Below are positions 23,327 to 34,656 of a stretch of DNA of 64,000 nucleotides, in pieces. Numbering within the stretch: the stretch's first letter is position 1; every line of letters starts with the position of its first letter. The notes under the pieces were generated by a model. It saw only the letters and a list, made by a program, of their open reading frames with translations. It had not been told where the DNA came from and searched no databases. A program made the position numbers and the translations under genes. Origin of the DNA: Artemisia argyi (Eukaryota > Streptophyta > Magnoliopsida > Asterales > Asteraceae); contig CM060697.1 of the NCBI GenBank assembly GCA_030686995.1, positions 105,275,272 through 105,339,271 of the forward strand, given 5' to 3'.

Positions 23327-25111
23327 ACCTTTGTTCATTGCTGAAGAAACTTTAACAGAGTTTCTATCTAAGGCTACTGGAACCCCTGTTGAGTGGGTCT
23401 AAATGCCTGGAATGAAGGTATGCACATTGGCTCGATCTCAGTGAACTTGAGTTATCTGATCGAAACTATTTATGCTTACATTTTGCTTTTGTTTCTTGAT
23501 TGTTTAGCCTGGTCCGGATTCCATTGGAATTGTTGCTATTTCTCATGGTTGCACTGGTGTGGCAGCACGAGCGTGCGACCTCGTTAGTCTTGAGCCTACA
23601 AGGGTAAGTGGATGCGATTTGCATTAAAAAACACATTAAAATAAAACTACAAAAGATCTTGAGAGTTTGGGGAAATTTAGATTATTCATTTTATAGAAGT
23701 TTAAACATTTTGTTTCAGGTTGCTGAGATCCTAAAGGATCACACCTCGTGGTATCGAGATTGCCGAGCTGTGGACATGGTGAACTTGTTACCCACTGCTA
23801 ATGGTGGGACCATTGAACTTTTATACATGCAGGTTAGTGACAGTTATTTTTAGGTGGTAAACCATTTATTCAACGCTCTTCATTTATCCTAATTCTCATT
23901 TTTATAATCTGTTTGATGTTTAGCTTTATGCTCCAACAACTTTGGCTACTGCTCGTGATTTCTGGCTGTTGCGATATACCTATGCTACAGAAGACGACAA
24001 TCTCGTGGTATGTTATTGTTCTAAATTATTACACTTTTCATTTCTTAAGGTAATTATGTAGTACTCATGTTTGTGTTATTTGGTGGGATGTTTAGGTTTG
24101 TAAAAGATCACTAACTAATACTCTAGTAATTACATTTAGCTTCTATTACATATTACTTTACACTATTATTAATGTCTTAATGGTAGGCATGGAGTGTCCC
24201 TGAAGTGTTACGCCCGCTGTACGACTCACCTACCATCCTTGCTCAAAAAACAACGATGATGGTAACCTTTTAGTTCCATTCAAGCCATTTAAAGCAGCTT
24301 ATTTTTATTTTGGAAATTTGGATTCGATGCATTAAGAGTATATATTCCAACAGGCATTACGCCAGCTGAGACAAATAGCTCAAGAATCCTCCTAGGGCAG
24401 TACCCTTAATTGGGGCAGAAGACCAACATCATTAAGAGCACTTAGGCAAAGGTTAAGCAAGGGTTTAATGAGGCCCTTAACGGGTTTACTGATGAGGGTT
24501 GGTTGATGATGGAAACTGACGGTGTTGATGAAGTTACTATCTCTGTGAACTCTTCTCCTGATAAGTTCATGGGATCGAGTCTTTCATTTGCCAATGGATA
24601 CACTCCTGTTAGCAACGCTGTAATGTGTGCAAAAGCGTCGATGCTTTTACAGGTCAGTTGCCAAAAATTTGCATTTCTTTTTAACATAATGTATAAAAAA
24701 ATGTTTAAGGTCTAACTTTTTTATTATTATTTTTTGTGAAGGATCTACCTCCGGCTCTACTTCTAAGGTTTTTTAGAGAGCACCAGTCAGAATGGGCAGT
24801 CAGCAACATCGATGCATACTCTGTTGCTGCGATCAAACTTGGACTGTGTAGCTTACAAGGGTCTTGAATCGGTAATTATGGAGGTCAAGTTATTCTTCCG
24901 CTTACTCACACAATCGAGCATGAAGAGGTAAGTTAGATCATGTGTGCTACATATCATTATTTTCTACGTAATATTCTTATCCCTGTTTGACAATTGTATT
25001 AAAATAACAATAAAGCTTCTACCTATATAGTTATTGGAGGTTATTAAGTTAGAGGGTTTTGAGTAGTGTCCTGAAGATGCCTTAATGCCGAGGGACATGT
25101 TTCTTCTGCAA
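23327..25111 (+). pseudogene. Captured HD-ZIP III gene fragment (START region)
   Basis: Intron-bearing piece of a class III HD-ZIP transcription factor gene (REVOLUTA/PHABULOSA/HB15 type). Exons are readable at 23,327-23,417, 23,508-23,603, 23,720-23,832, 23,924-24,007, 24,096-24,122, 24,187-24,261, 24,354-24,652, 24,742-24,927 and 25,031-25,111, nearly all with GT-AG borders. They spell family blocks such as FLSKATGTPVEWV, GPDSIGIVAISHGCTGVAAR, AVDMVNLLPTANGGTIELLY, WSVPEVLRPLYDSPTILAQK, GFNEALNGFTDEGW, NSSPDKFMG and GGQVILPLTHTIEHEE. The homeodomain, zipper and C-terminal MEKHLA region are missing, and the exon after VCKRSLTNT is cut short. In-frame stops are at 23,400 (TAA), 24,393 (TAG), 24,865 (TGA) and 25,064 (TAG), so no protein is made. 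It lies wholly inside the CACTA element, in line with capture of a host gene by the transposon. Confidence 0.93.
23407..23517 (+). promoter_or_regulatory. miR165/166 target site split by an intron
   Basis: CTGGAATGAAG at 23,407-23,417 ends one exon and CCTGGTCCGG at 23,508-23,517 starts the next. Joined by splicing they would form the miR165/166 target known from HD-ZIP III mRNAs. Against miR166 as I know it, positions 2-19 would all pair. The site exists only in spliced RNA, and the window does not show that this region is transcribed. Confidence 0.8.
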
Positions 25112-25545
25112 GTAAGTATATTTTCTCATTGTTATATGCTATGTATGTGTTAATAGAATGTCATAAATATGTTTATACCGAAATGACCCACCAATTTCAT
25201 AAACTTATCTTGCATTTGGAACCATGCTTGCAAAATTTGAATTTGAGGGAATAAAAAGTTGTTTTAAGAAAAAAAGGTAGTTCACAAAGTCACATACTTA
25301 GTTTGCAAAATTGGCGGTTATTTTGTTATAAGCACATTTTTTATGAATTTTTTGCTTAGAGTAGCTTATGTAATGTGGCTATTTTAATAACTCCACTTAA
25401 TGTGACATGAGGATCAGTAGGTGGTTTTTTTCTCCCATGTACATGTTTCACTGATTATACTAATCGCGCCTAGTTCTTAAATAACTTTCAAACCCTCAAT
25501 ATATATGTACGGAAATGTTAACTGATGCAACAATCATATTAGCAG

Positions 25546-25623
25546 GATGAGCGGGAACTGAAGAGACAAAAGAGGAAGCAGTCTAATAGAGAGTCAACTA
25601 GGAGATCAAGATTGCGCAAACAG
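25546..25623 (+). pseudogene. Captured bZIP basic-region exon (GBF/group G type)
   Basis: A single 78-bp exon flanked by AG (25,544-25,545) and GT (25,624) reads DERELKRQKRKQSN then RESTRRSRLRKQ, 26 residues. It is the DNA-binding basic region of group G bZIP (G-box binding factor) proteins, with the N-x7-R spacing preserved. The family normally has NRESARRSR, so the Thr is a change. An exon boundary after RLRKQ fits the gene structure I know for this group. The leucine zipper and Pro-rich N-terminus are not seen nearby. It lies 434 bp after the last HD-ZIP III exon, same strand, inside the CACTA. Too short to function alone. Confidence 0.85.
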
Positions 25624-26870
25624 GTATATCATTCTTTAACTTCGATGTGGATCTCATAGGCTCATAGCATTTTTTATGCATAATTACTTACTCCCTGATA
25701 ATACTAAAATAGAAGAAGAATCAATTAGCCAAGGAAAAACTGGGTTTCCTTTAGGATTTGCTCGTTGACTCACAACTTACTATTTTATGAATGCATAAAC
25801 TCTATTTGCAAACACATAACGAACACTTAAGAGATTGAATAATACATTATTAGAAGTAGAGGGAAAGTGGTTGGGTAGGGGCGGGTTGTGTAACGGGTCG
25901 AAACATGTAATTTTGTGGTGCAGGTCAAAACTGGTTGGATCGGGTCAAATTCACTTGTACATGTTTTTTTTCTTTTTTTCCCCCAAAAACTATAGTATTA
26001 TTTGATGAACTAATTTAAGAGTTTTTACGTACATACATGCGTTGGGCTTAATACAGTAGAGTATTTGGATTTTCTTTTCTTAAGATAAAGAACTCCAAAG
26101 CATCAAATATAAGCTGGTAATCCTGAACTATTTTGGATATATCCAAACAATCACAAGTTCAAAATAATTGTATGAAAACATAATATATTCTTTATGCATT
26201 CGTGAATTGTTGGTATTCCTGCCATTATAGATGATGTCTAATTTTTTCTAGTATTTATATTTATTTATTTCGCTGTGCAGGTACAAAATATTGAACAGCT
26301 TTCACCATTAGTAGCATTGAAGGACCCTCTTGGATGATTTTCGAACATTACCAGGTAAGACTTATATTTGTTACCAGCTATTTCCCGAGTATGATCTGTA
26401 GCGGTGAATCTGTTTTAAGGGGTGTTTGGTCTAAAATAGAATCATTTGTTTTAGGGATCAACAATTGATGGTGGGCATATCATCTTGAGCAAAGGGGTCA
26501 GTTTGGGCAGACGGGTTGGGCACAAACTTGGCTTGACAATTGAGCTCATATGGGTCTTCGACATGTCAGATGAACATTATGTAATTGTTTGATACACACG
26601 GCTTTTGTTTCCTACAGGCAACACCACCAAGTACCATACAAATGATTGGCGAGTACAAAACTTCACCTAAATTACAAACGAAGCGCAAAAACGTTTACGT
26701 CTCTAGTGATGCCATGCAAAAGCAAGCTAAGAAGAAGAGTCAGACGTCTTTAAATTATCGAGAATTTTATTATGTACGACATTACAATTTTATATTTGGA
26801 TCAGTTATATACATTTCAATTTTATTGTATTTGAATTTGTTTTGACATATATTGATTTTTTAAATGTGAC
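25624..26870 (+). other. CACTA interior after the bZIP exon, unidentified exon-like pieces
   Basis: Two more stretches look exon-like. After AG at 26,280, about 55 bp read VQNIEQLSPLVALKDPLG then stop. After 'cctacag' at 26,617, about 40 codons read ATPPSTIQMIGEYKTSPK and a Lys-rich continuation. I do not recognise either. They may be further captured exons or element-specific sequence. Confidence 0.35.
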
Positions 26871-28590
26871 TAAAAGATGCATGGTCACATTTATTAACAC
26901 TTTTTGTCATTGTTTGCTTAAATTGTTGTATGACTAAATATTACAAAATGTCACACAAAAGAAAATTTATGTGGCAATTGGATGATCAATAGTCACACAA
27001 AACACATATTTCTTCACTTTTAACACCATATGGTCACACTTATTAACACTTTTGGCCACTTTATGTATAGTTGTATGTGACTAAATAACCAAAACAAACT
27101 TGGTTTGTGTGACTAAATGTTACAAAAGGCCACACAAACATAAAATTCATGTGGCTATTGGATGCTTAATAGTCACACAAAACACACATTTCTTCACTTT
27201 AAACATCATATGGTCACACTTATTCATACTTTTGGCCACTTTATGCTTAGTTGTATGTGACTAAATAACCAAAACAAACTTGGTTTACGTGACTAAGTTA
27301 CAAAAGGCCACACAAACATAAAATTCATGTGGCCATTGGATGATCAATAGTTACACAAAACACACATTTCTTCACTTTAAACACCATATGGTCACACTTA
27401 TTCACACTTTTAGCCACTTTATGCTTAGTTGTATGTGACTAAATAAGCAAAACAAACTTGGTTTGTGTGACTATATGTTACAAAAGGCCACACAAACATA
27501 AAATTCATGTGGCCATTGGATGATCAATAGTCACACAAAACACACATTTCTTCACTTTAAACACCATATGGTCACACTTATTCACACTTTTGGCCACTTT
27601 ATGCTTAGTTGTATGTGACTAAATAACCAAAACAAACTTGGTTTGTGTGACTAAATGTTACAAAAGGCCACACAAACATAAAATTCATGTGGCCATTGAA
27701 TGATCAATAGTCACACAAAACACACATTTCTTCACTTTAAACATCATATGGTCACACATATTCACACTTTTGGCCACTTTATGCTTAATTGCATGTGACT
27801 AAATACCCAAAAGAAACATGCTTTGTGTGACAAAATGTTATAGAAGGCCACACAAACATACAATTCATGTGGCCATTGGATGATCAATAGTCACACAAAA
27901 CACACATTTCTTCACTTTAAACACCACATGGTCACACATATTCACACTTTTGGACACTTTATGCTTAATTGTGTGTGACTAAATACCCAAAAGAAACATG
28001 CTTTGTGTGACTAAATGTTACAAAAGGCCACACAAACATACAATTCATGTGGCCATTGGATGATCAATAGTCACACAAAACACACATTTCTTCACTTTAA
28101 ACACCATATGGTCACACATATTCACACTTTTGGCCACTTTATGCTTAATTGTATGTGACTAAATACCCAAAAGAAACATGCTTTGTGTGACTAAATGTTA
28201 CAAAAGGCCACACAAACATACAATTCATGTGGCCATTGGATGATCAATAGTCACACAAAACACACATTTTTTCACTTTAAACACCATATGGTCACACATA
28301 TTCACACTTTTGGCCACTTTATGCTTAATTGTATGTGACTAAATATATAAAAATAAAATGTTTTTAGTGACTATACAGTGTTTATGGTTACTAATACTGC
28401 TTAATCCAACGAAATTTGTACCAAATTAGTCACACATATTTAGGTGTTGGTTACTGTTTTGTGATCATAAAAATAACTCGAATATGTGACCATAGGTATC
28501 CTATGGTCACGCGACCTTTAGTCACACACACTCGAAAAATCATGTGTGACTATATGTATTTTGTCACACATATTAGGTGTAGCCAAATCT
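26871..28590 (+). repeat. Right subterminal array of the CACTA, ~180-bp units
   Basis: Units recur at about 27,104, 27,284, 27,462, 27,642, 27,822, 28,002 and 28,182, with GTGTGACTAAATGTTACAAAAGG starts and internal GCCACACAAAC, GTCACACAAA and GTCACACTTATTC words. They have the same direction as the left array and are clearly the same unit. The later units are more alike than the earlier ones, which suggests recent local amplification. Confidence 0.85.
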
Positions 28591-28606
28591 AGTTTTTGTT
28601 CTAGTG

Positions 28607-29061
28607 TAAATACCATGCCTTGCCTCTTGTATTCCTCACCCCTTACCATTATTCTTTCTCTCTAATCTCTTTATCTCTCTATCTCTCTTGTCTTCTTAGT
28701 AAAACACACTTACATCTTTGAAAGAACACATCTCCTTGCAAGGGAAGAATAAAAAAGAACCTAATCCACTCTTGTGATTGTGTTGAGGGTCTTCTATCTT
28801 ATATCCTTTCTACTATAATCGAGTCTCTAGGTTAGGTTAGGGCTTGATTGAACAAATAATCTTTTTCATTCATTTATTTGTAAGGGAAGTCTTGTGTCTT
28901 TGTGACCAAGCCTAGATCATTGGGGATCTAGTTGGGGTTTGATACTTCCGGGTGGAAGTTTTGGTGGTGGTCTTGGTGACCCTTTGGTTAAGTCGAATCA
29001 TGAGATTCTTTAGGGTGGTTTCCGAGGGCGGAATACCATGGGAGTAACTCCTTCTTTGTGA
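28607..29061 (+). repeat. Right part of the 630-bp repeat interrupted by the CACTA
   Basis: Begins with the duplicated TAA inside the former TATAAATA box and continues 'ataccatgccttgcctcttg...aactccttctttgtgag', matching 38,142-38,590 almost base for base. Confidence 0.85.
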
Positions 29062-31685
29062 GTGGTGAGTGCTTATTCACTCACCTTTTCTTTACCAAAT
29101 TATGACTAAATAATCCAAAAACTAACCCATATCGCCAAAGAAAATGTGTTTTTGTGATTGTGAATGTGCATGTACGGATATTTCATAAAAAGACAAAATA
29201 CAAACGGAAACCGGCAAAAAAACGAGCACGAGAGTGGAATGAGTGTTGAAAAGTCAAAGTTGAGCCCAAAGAAGACCTTAGAGATTTAAGAATTGTCAGA
29301 TTTGGTCCCTGGTCAAAGTTTGAAGAATCTACACTTTCAGTCCCTAAACTTTCATCAATTTACAAAAGAAGCCCCTGGAAGAAATATTTCAAGAAATGTC
29401 AAGCTTAGTCCTCTATGAATCAGAATATTACAAGAGAAGCCCTTTGATCACACTTTTGGAACTTGGCAAAATTAATCCCTATAGTTTCATGAATTTCACT
29501 ATTGGTCCTTGCTTATTATTACTAATCATAAAACTAAATAAAGCCTGTTCCATGATTTGAAGTCTAGCCCAAGTTGCAATCCAACATCTCAAGCCCATCA
29601 AACAAAACCCAATACCCGTATACCCGGTCAACACCCCCAAACACAAGTCAAACATAATATAAAAATAATAACTTTTACCCGCCCCCCTTTTCACCCCTAT
29701 TACCATAACTCATGAACCCTAATAACCTGTCCCATCAAATTACCGTAATTAAGGGTAAATTGGTCAAATCAAAGTGTTTCTAGAAGGTCAGATACATGTC
29801 AGATGGTGTCAGAAGCAAAGAAGCACACGGAGGGGTGACTTGGCAGCTCATGATTGGTACAAACACGTCATTTGGAGTGATCAAAGCGCTGTAATTAGAA
29901 GGCAATGATTGGGATCATGATCTAAGGGCTCAGTGATGATATGAAGAAGCACATCACATGGATTGCCAAGCTGGCAATCCGTAACTACCTCTCCTCTAGA
30001 ATCTTCTCACATTTGCTATAAATAGGGACCTTGGTTAGCATATTTCAGAGTAGTAGTTAATATAGCGAAGCTCTGCTCAATTTACTTTTCAATTGTATTA
30101 GTGTTAATTTTTTGTATTGTACTTCTTATTATTTTAATAAAATTTAGCTTTTTACTCTTCACTCTTTCAGCTTATTACTTATCTCTTATTTGTTTAGCTT
30201 TTACCTTTTCAATTCTTAGTTTTCATCTTAGTTACTACACATTTTATATAAGTTTACCTTTCAAATTCAGTTTCATTATATTTCAAAAGCTTTAAAAAAA
30301 TCAGAAAATTAAAAAATAAATACAAAAATAGTGTTTGTTTAAAATCCAGCTTATCATATAAGCTTGTTAGAAGTTTATGCATCTCATTTTAGCTTTGTAG
30401 CTATTGTGAGATTGATTTAAGTTCAAATCACTCAAAAGCTCAAAATAGTCAACACAAGTCAACTATATCAGTTGAGGTGATAATCCAGGGTATAATTGAT
30501 AGTTCAAGGGAGAAATGGAAGCTCTTGGCCGATCTAAAGATAGGCTAGCTAAGTGAACCTCCTCTGTTCAAGCTGAGGAGGAATTGATTTGTAAGTTTGG
30601 TTTCTAATTTCAAGTTACTAATTGAATCTGTTAGTTTCTGATTTAGATACGAATAGCTACTGTTTCATTGCTTATATTTGATAATATTTGAGTTGATTCT
30701 GTGGTACTTGAGCTTGTTTGATTATTTATACACTTGTTAGCTTGTAACTGTGTTTACATTGTTCATTATGTGGGTATGTTAAGTTGTTGTTCATTGTGGA
30801 TATTTAGAGGTTAAATGATTCATACTAGTGATTAGTGACTGAATTAGAGCATTGGAAGTAAGATTTGAGGACTAGAATCAGTAAGAATAGTATAAAGAAC
30901 TGTTTGAAGGGGTGTTTGGATCTACTTGTTGATGAGCTTTGTTGTTGCTTGTTTACTAGTATCTCTGCACAATCAGATCATATTAGGTTAGTATTGGTTA
31001 AAATCAAGATAAAAATGATAGGTTAGTGTGTAGAAAAGTCAAAGTTAGCTTCAAAACAGTTTACTGATAGATTTAGTGAATTCAGTTAGAGATATTGCAG
31101 AATAAGTTGTAAATCAACTTAATATAGCTTAATTCAGTTAAATAGTGGCTTGTTATAACATATTAGAGTAAATTTAATTAGTTGAAATTGGAATTGGTCA
31201 AAGTACTGATCATAAGAAAAGTCAACTGTTCAGTCATTGAACTCCAAAGTACTGCTGATTTTTGGTTCAATTAAATGAGCAATTGAGACTTATTGATAGG
31301 GCTTTTGTAGTTTTCATCAATTCAGTAGTGTAGAGTAGAATTTGCCCCACTCAAATTATAGTTTAGAGCTTATTCAGTCCATCAATTTAGGCTTGCAAAT
31401 TAAGCTTTTGGAACAAATAAGCTGAGGTGGATTAAGGTTTGCATTAGTGTACTCTGTGTTATAACCTGAGCTCAATTGTGGTTTCTAAGTTTCTGTGAGC
31501 TTGGTTTAGAGATTTGCATAGTCACTTAACTTCTGGCTTATTCTGTTTGAGTGATCTGCTTATTCTTTTGCTTATTGCAAACTGCTTATTGCATGAAACT
31601 TGTGTTTCTGAGCTTATCTTGGTCTGAATTGTTTTCATTTGAGCTTATTAGAGTATAGTGGACTTGTGTTTTAAGTTTCACATAG
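29062..31685 (+). repeat. Gypsy-like LTR or untranslated retroelement sequence
   Basis: No coding capacity was found. About 29,300-29,510 has the 'ggtccct', 'agtccctaaac' and 'taatccct' style repeats common in plant gypsy LTRs. TATAAATA at 30,017-30,024 follows, then a T-rich stretch resembling 541-3,060. Ends and TSD were not resolved. Confidence 0.45.
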
Positions 31686-31689
31686 ATTG

Positions 31690-33061
31690 TTTGTTGATAT
31701 AAATAATGTGTAAAACGTTATTAATATTTATCGATATCCTTATGTTTTGACGATCACAAAATGTAAACTCATTAAACGTAAAATCATTACGTAAACAAGT
31801 ATTTAGTGACAAAATACCATTACATCCAACTAAATCTCTTAAGGTATGAATAAATAATTGCCTAATACATTTTATGATCAAAGGAATGTTTAGTTAATAA
31901 TTACAAATTATATAAAATGGTATAAAACATTTTATATATTTAGAAAAACACTTTTGTTAATTAAAAGAAAATGTTTAATTCATAATAAATATATGAATTC
32001 AACATTTTAACCAAAATCAGTTAAATATACACCAAATAAACTTTCCCCAGAAAAGACAAAAGATTCTGGCCGTTACAGGTGGGCGGCCCCCTTAATTATA
32101 AGGGGCGCCCCCTTAATTTTAATGGGGGTGGCCATGAATTAAAGGGGCCGGCACACGCTCCTGTGTCAGAATCTTTTGCCTATAAATACTGGTTCAAATC
32201 TGTAATTTTTCCTCACCTTTTGCAATATAACTTTCTGTCCAAATCCTCTCAAATTATCTTTTTAAATCCTTTGATCATAAGATTATAAGTTCTTGTTTCA
32301 AGTGATCCAATTCCTCATCATTCAAAGTGCAAGAGAAGAATACTTCTTTAACATCTAGTTAAGAAGTATTGTAGATGTGTGAATATTGTTAGTAGTTGTG
32401 TAAATTATTTGTAAAGGTGTAAAAGTTTTGTAATTGGTAGATCTAGGTTTGTTAGTGGTGTAGAGAAGTAGTGAAGTAGAAGTTGTGTTGTGAAGTAGAA
32501 GAAGTTGTGTTGTGAAGAAGAAGGTGTGGTGTGAAGAAGTTGTGAAATAGGTGTGTAGTGACTAGTGGTGTGAGATTGGTTCTAGCTACAATTAGAACTC
32601 GACATTTAGCTTAGTGTCATTAATTGGTGTAAGCAAAAGTCGTGTAAGGTTTCTCCGCCAAAAGGGAGTTCGTTGAGTGGAGTAGGGCAAGGAAGGTGTC
32701 CTTGTAGCCGAACCACTATAAATCCTTTGTGTCTCGGTTTGATCCTTCCATCTCTCACTTATTATTTTATCTACATCATTTTTATTTATGTAGACATAGA
32801 CATTTACATATTGTTACATCTTATCACATTGTGCTAATATTGATTTCATGCAAAGATCAAACTAAAAGTTCATTCACAAAAACAAAGCTTTTACAAACAA
32901 CCTAAAAGGATATACTACATATATACACATATACATGTTCAATTGATCACTTTGATCAACTATAGTTTTCTAAGCAAAACTTTAATTGAAGTTATCTTTT
33001 GACAACCATTTATAAATACAAATTGACGTAAAACTATTCAACTCCCTTATACTTTTCCACA
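31690..33061 (+). mobile_element. 5' LTR of a copia element, copy 2
   Basis: Runs from about 31,690 (tgtttgttgatataaat) to the base before the primer site. It shares its layout with 4,553-5,833: 'aacgttatt' near the start, 'gaactcgacatttagct', 'ggagtagggcaaggaagg' and CCACTATAAAT (32,713-32,723). A GC hairpin at 32,058-32,177 directly precedes TATAAATA at 32,181. The start is approximate. Confidence 0.6.
32058..32177 (+). promoter_or_regulatory. GC-rich hairpin module, family 2, copy a
   Basis: The core is built of GGGCGGCCCCCTTAATT-like units of about 20 bp. Outer arms AAAGATTCTG...ACAGG and CCTGTG...CAGAATCTTTT pair with each other. It ends 4 bp before the TATA box. Confidence 0.65.
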
Positions 33062-33062
33062 A

Positions 33063-33076
33063 TTGGCATCAGAGCT
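33063..33076 (+). other. Primer-binding site (initiator Met tRNA type)
   Basis: TTGGCATCAGAGCT lies right after the LTR and 54 bp before the gag start codon, as expected for a plant LTR element. Confidence 0.7.
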
Positions 33077-33129
33077 ACGTTAAACAAGAATTTTAAAATA
33101 TATTGTATTTTAAAACTTGAAATCGATCT

Positions 33130-33920
33130 ATGGAATCGGAAAAGTATTTAGAAGGGAATATGGCATTTAAACCACCATATTTTGAAAATGATAATTTTTG
33201 TGAATGGAAAAATATATTTGAAAATTATGTGAAATCAACAGATCAATATCTTTGGCACATCATTTCTATTGGTGATATTTAAACAAAAACGGATTTTGAA
33301 AATCAATACAATTACCCCAATACAAAGATTGATAAAAATATTAAAGCCAAACTAATGATTTATAAAACTCTACCAAGAGTTGAATATAAAAGAGTATTCT
33401 TTTGTATAACGGCAAATGATATTTGGAAATGTCTTTTAAACTCTCACCAATGAAAATGTCGAGCCAAAGATGATAAACTTGATATTGCACAAGAATTAAT
33501 TGTTATAGAAAATTTAATAGACAAACATTTAGTTGAAGCAAATACAAGTGCTACTCAAATGTGGTCATTGAAGGTATCAATGACAAAGAATACATGAGCC
33601 AAATCCGAAGAAAGATCATTAATGAAACATGGAGCGACGTGGACAGTGAAGAGGATCATTATATAGCATGTGAAGATTGTAAAGACACAAATGAGGTACA
33701 ATCCGAAACCAAACATTTTTGCTATGATCAATTCATCTTAGAATTTTCAAAATTAGAAAACAACTTTAAACGTTTTTGCAACATAGACTCAAAAATCACA
33801 TTTAAAAAAGAATCTTCAACATCTACTGAAGAAAATGATGAAAAAGGAAAAATACTAGCTAAATTTGAAAATAGTTTCAAATCTCTACTATACTTACTTA
33901 ATATTCAAAAGGCTTTTTGA
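33130..33920 (+). pseudogene. Copia gag remnant, copy 2
   Basis: The ATG at 33,130 starts MESEKYLEGNMAFKPPYF, then CEWKNIFENYVKSTDQYLWH. This is the usual gag core of plant copia elements (pick-a-substrate motif followed by W...F..Y...TD..LW). Stops appear at about 33,280 and 33,451, followed by a frame change. A last open stretch at 33,561-33,917 contains acidic and Lys-rich sequence ending in KFENSFKSLLYLLN. The zinc knuckle is not seen. Compared with copy 1, the N-terminal core is better preserved and the C-terminal part worse. Not functional. Confidence 0.75.
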
Positions 33921-34536
33921 TGACAAAACCGGCTTAAGATTTAATGCTAATGATACTTCGATAAATAAATGAAAGCAAATAAAGTTTGTAAAACCTAGTG
34001 GAGAAATTTAGAAAGTTACTATAGTTATAATAGTTGTTTATCTCTTGGGACAAGCAACTCATTATCATTGTGTGAAAACATATTGATAAAGATTTCTTGC
34101 ACTTGTCATCAGCATCTATACCACATGCATTTTAAATGCAATGGATGTTGTAACTAACCATCTAGGACCAATGAGATTTTGGGTACCAAGTTGTTTTACA
34201 TGTTAGGTGTCAAAATCACAAGGTTGGCACACTCGATTATACGTGAAGTTTGACGAACCATTAAGACATGCATTTAAACCTTCACGTAATTTTACTTCAA
34301 GAACTTGCTTGCGATTCTATGGTGTTGTCTTGTTATGCGTTCTCCATTGCTTAGATTTCTCTCTACGGTCTTCTTGGGAACTAGTTTCTTCTTCTTCTCT
34401 CTTACTCGTAAGTCTTATTGAGTCAAATCAATTAAAGACGCAAGGTACGCTTCTCTATTGAATATTATAACTCTAACTTCCAAGATTGTTAATTGTATGT
34501 TCTTGTGATGATTTTGTATATTGTATAACTAACACT

Positions 34537-34656
34537 ATGGATATATTCACTAAACCCCTTATGCATGAACCTTTTAACCACTTGCGTTTAGGATTAGAAT
34601 TGATGGAGCAAATTGACAAAATTCTATTGCATCTTCATAAATTACTTATTGCATAA
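34537..34656 (+). pseudogene. Copia RNase H C-terminal remnant
   Basis: MDIFTKPL followed by FNHLRLGLELM reads as the conserved tail of copia polyproteins (usually ADIFTKPL...F..LR..L). With gag at 33.1-33.9 kb and only about 0.6 kb between, protease, integrase and most of reverse transcriptase have been deleted. No 3' LTR matching 31,690-33,061 was recognised after it. Confidence 0.75.

Larger units (their letters stand above)
14618..28606 (+). mobile_element. Non-autonomous CACTA (En/Spm) transposon with captured gene pieces
   Basis: The ends are CACTAGTACAAAAAC at 14,618 and, on the opposite strand, CACTAGAACAAAAAC ending at 28,606. A 3-bp TAA target duplication lies at 14,615-14,617 and 28,607-28,609, as expected for CACTA elements. 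An uninterrupted relative of the target at 38,141 reads TATAAATA across the insertion point. The element is about 14.0 kb, with ~181-bp subterminal repeat arrays at both ends rich in GTCACAC/GTGTGAC. No TNP2-type transposase frame is visible, so it would need help in trans. The interior holds a second CACTA-like terminus, an ACG-rich array, an HD-ZIP III fragment and a bZIP exon, all read on the + strand. Confidence 0.88.

Noticed and set aside
23608..23853. 81-codon frame starting in the HD-ZIP III intron
   Set aside because: It begins in intron sequence and runs through one true exon (23,720-23,832); not an independent gene.
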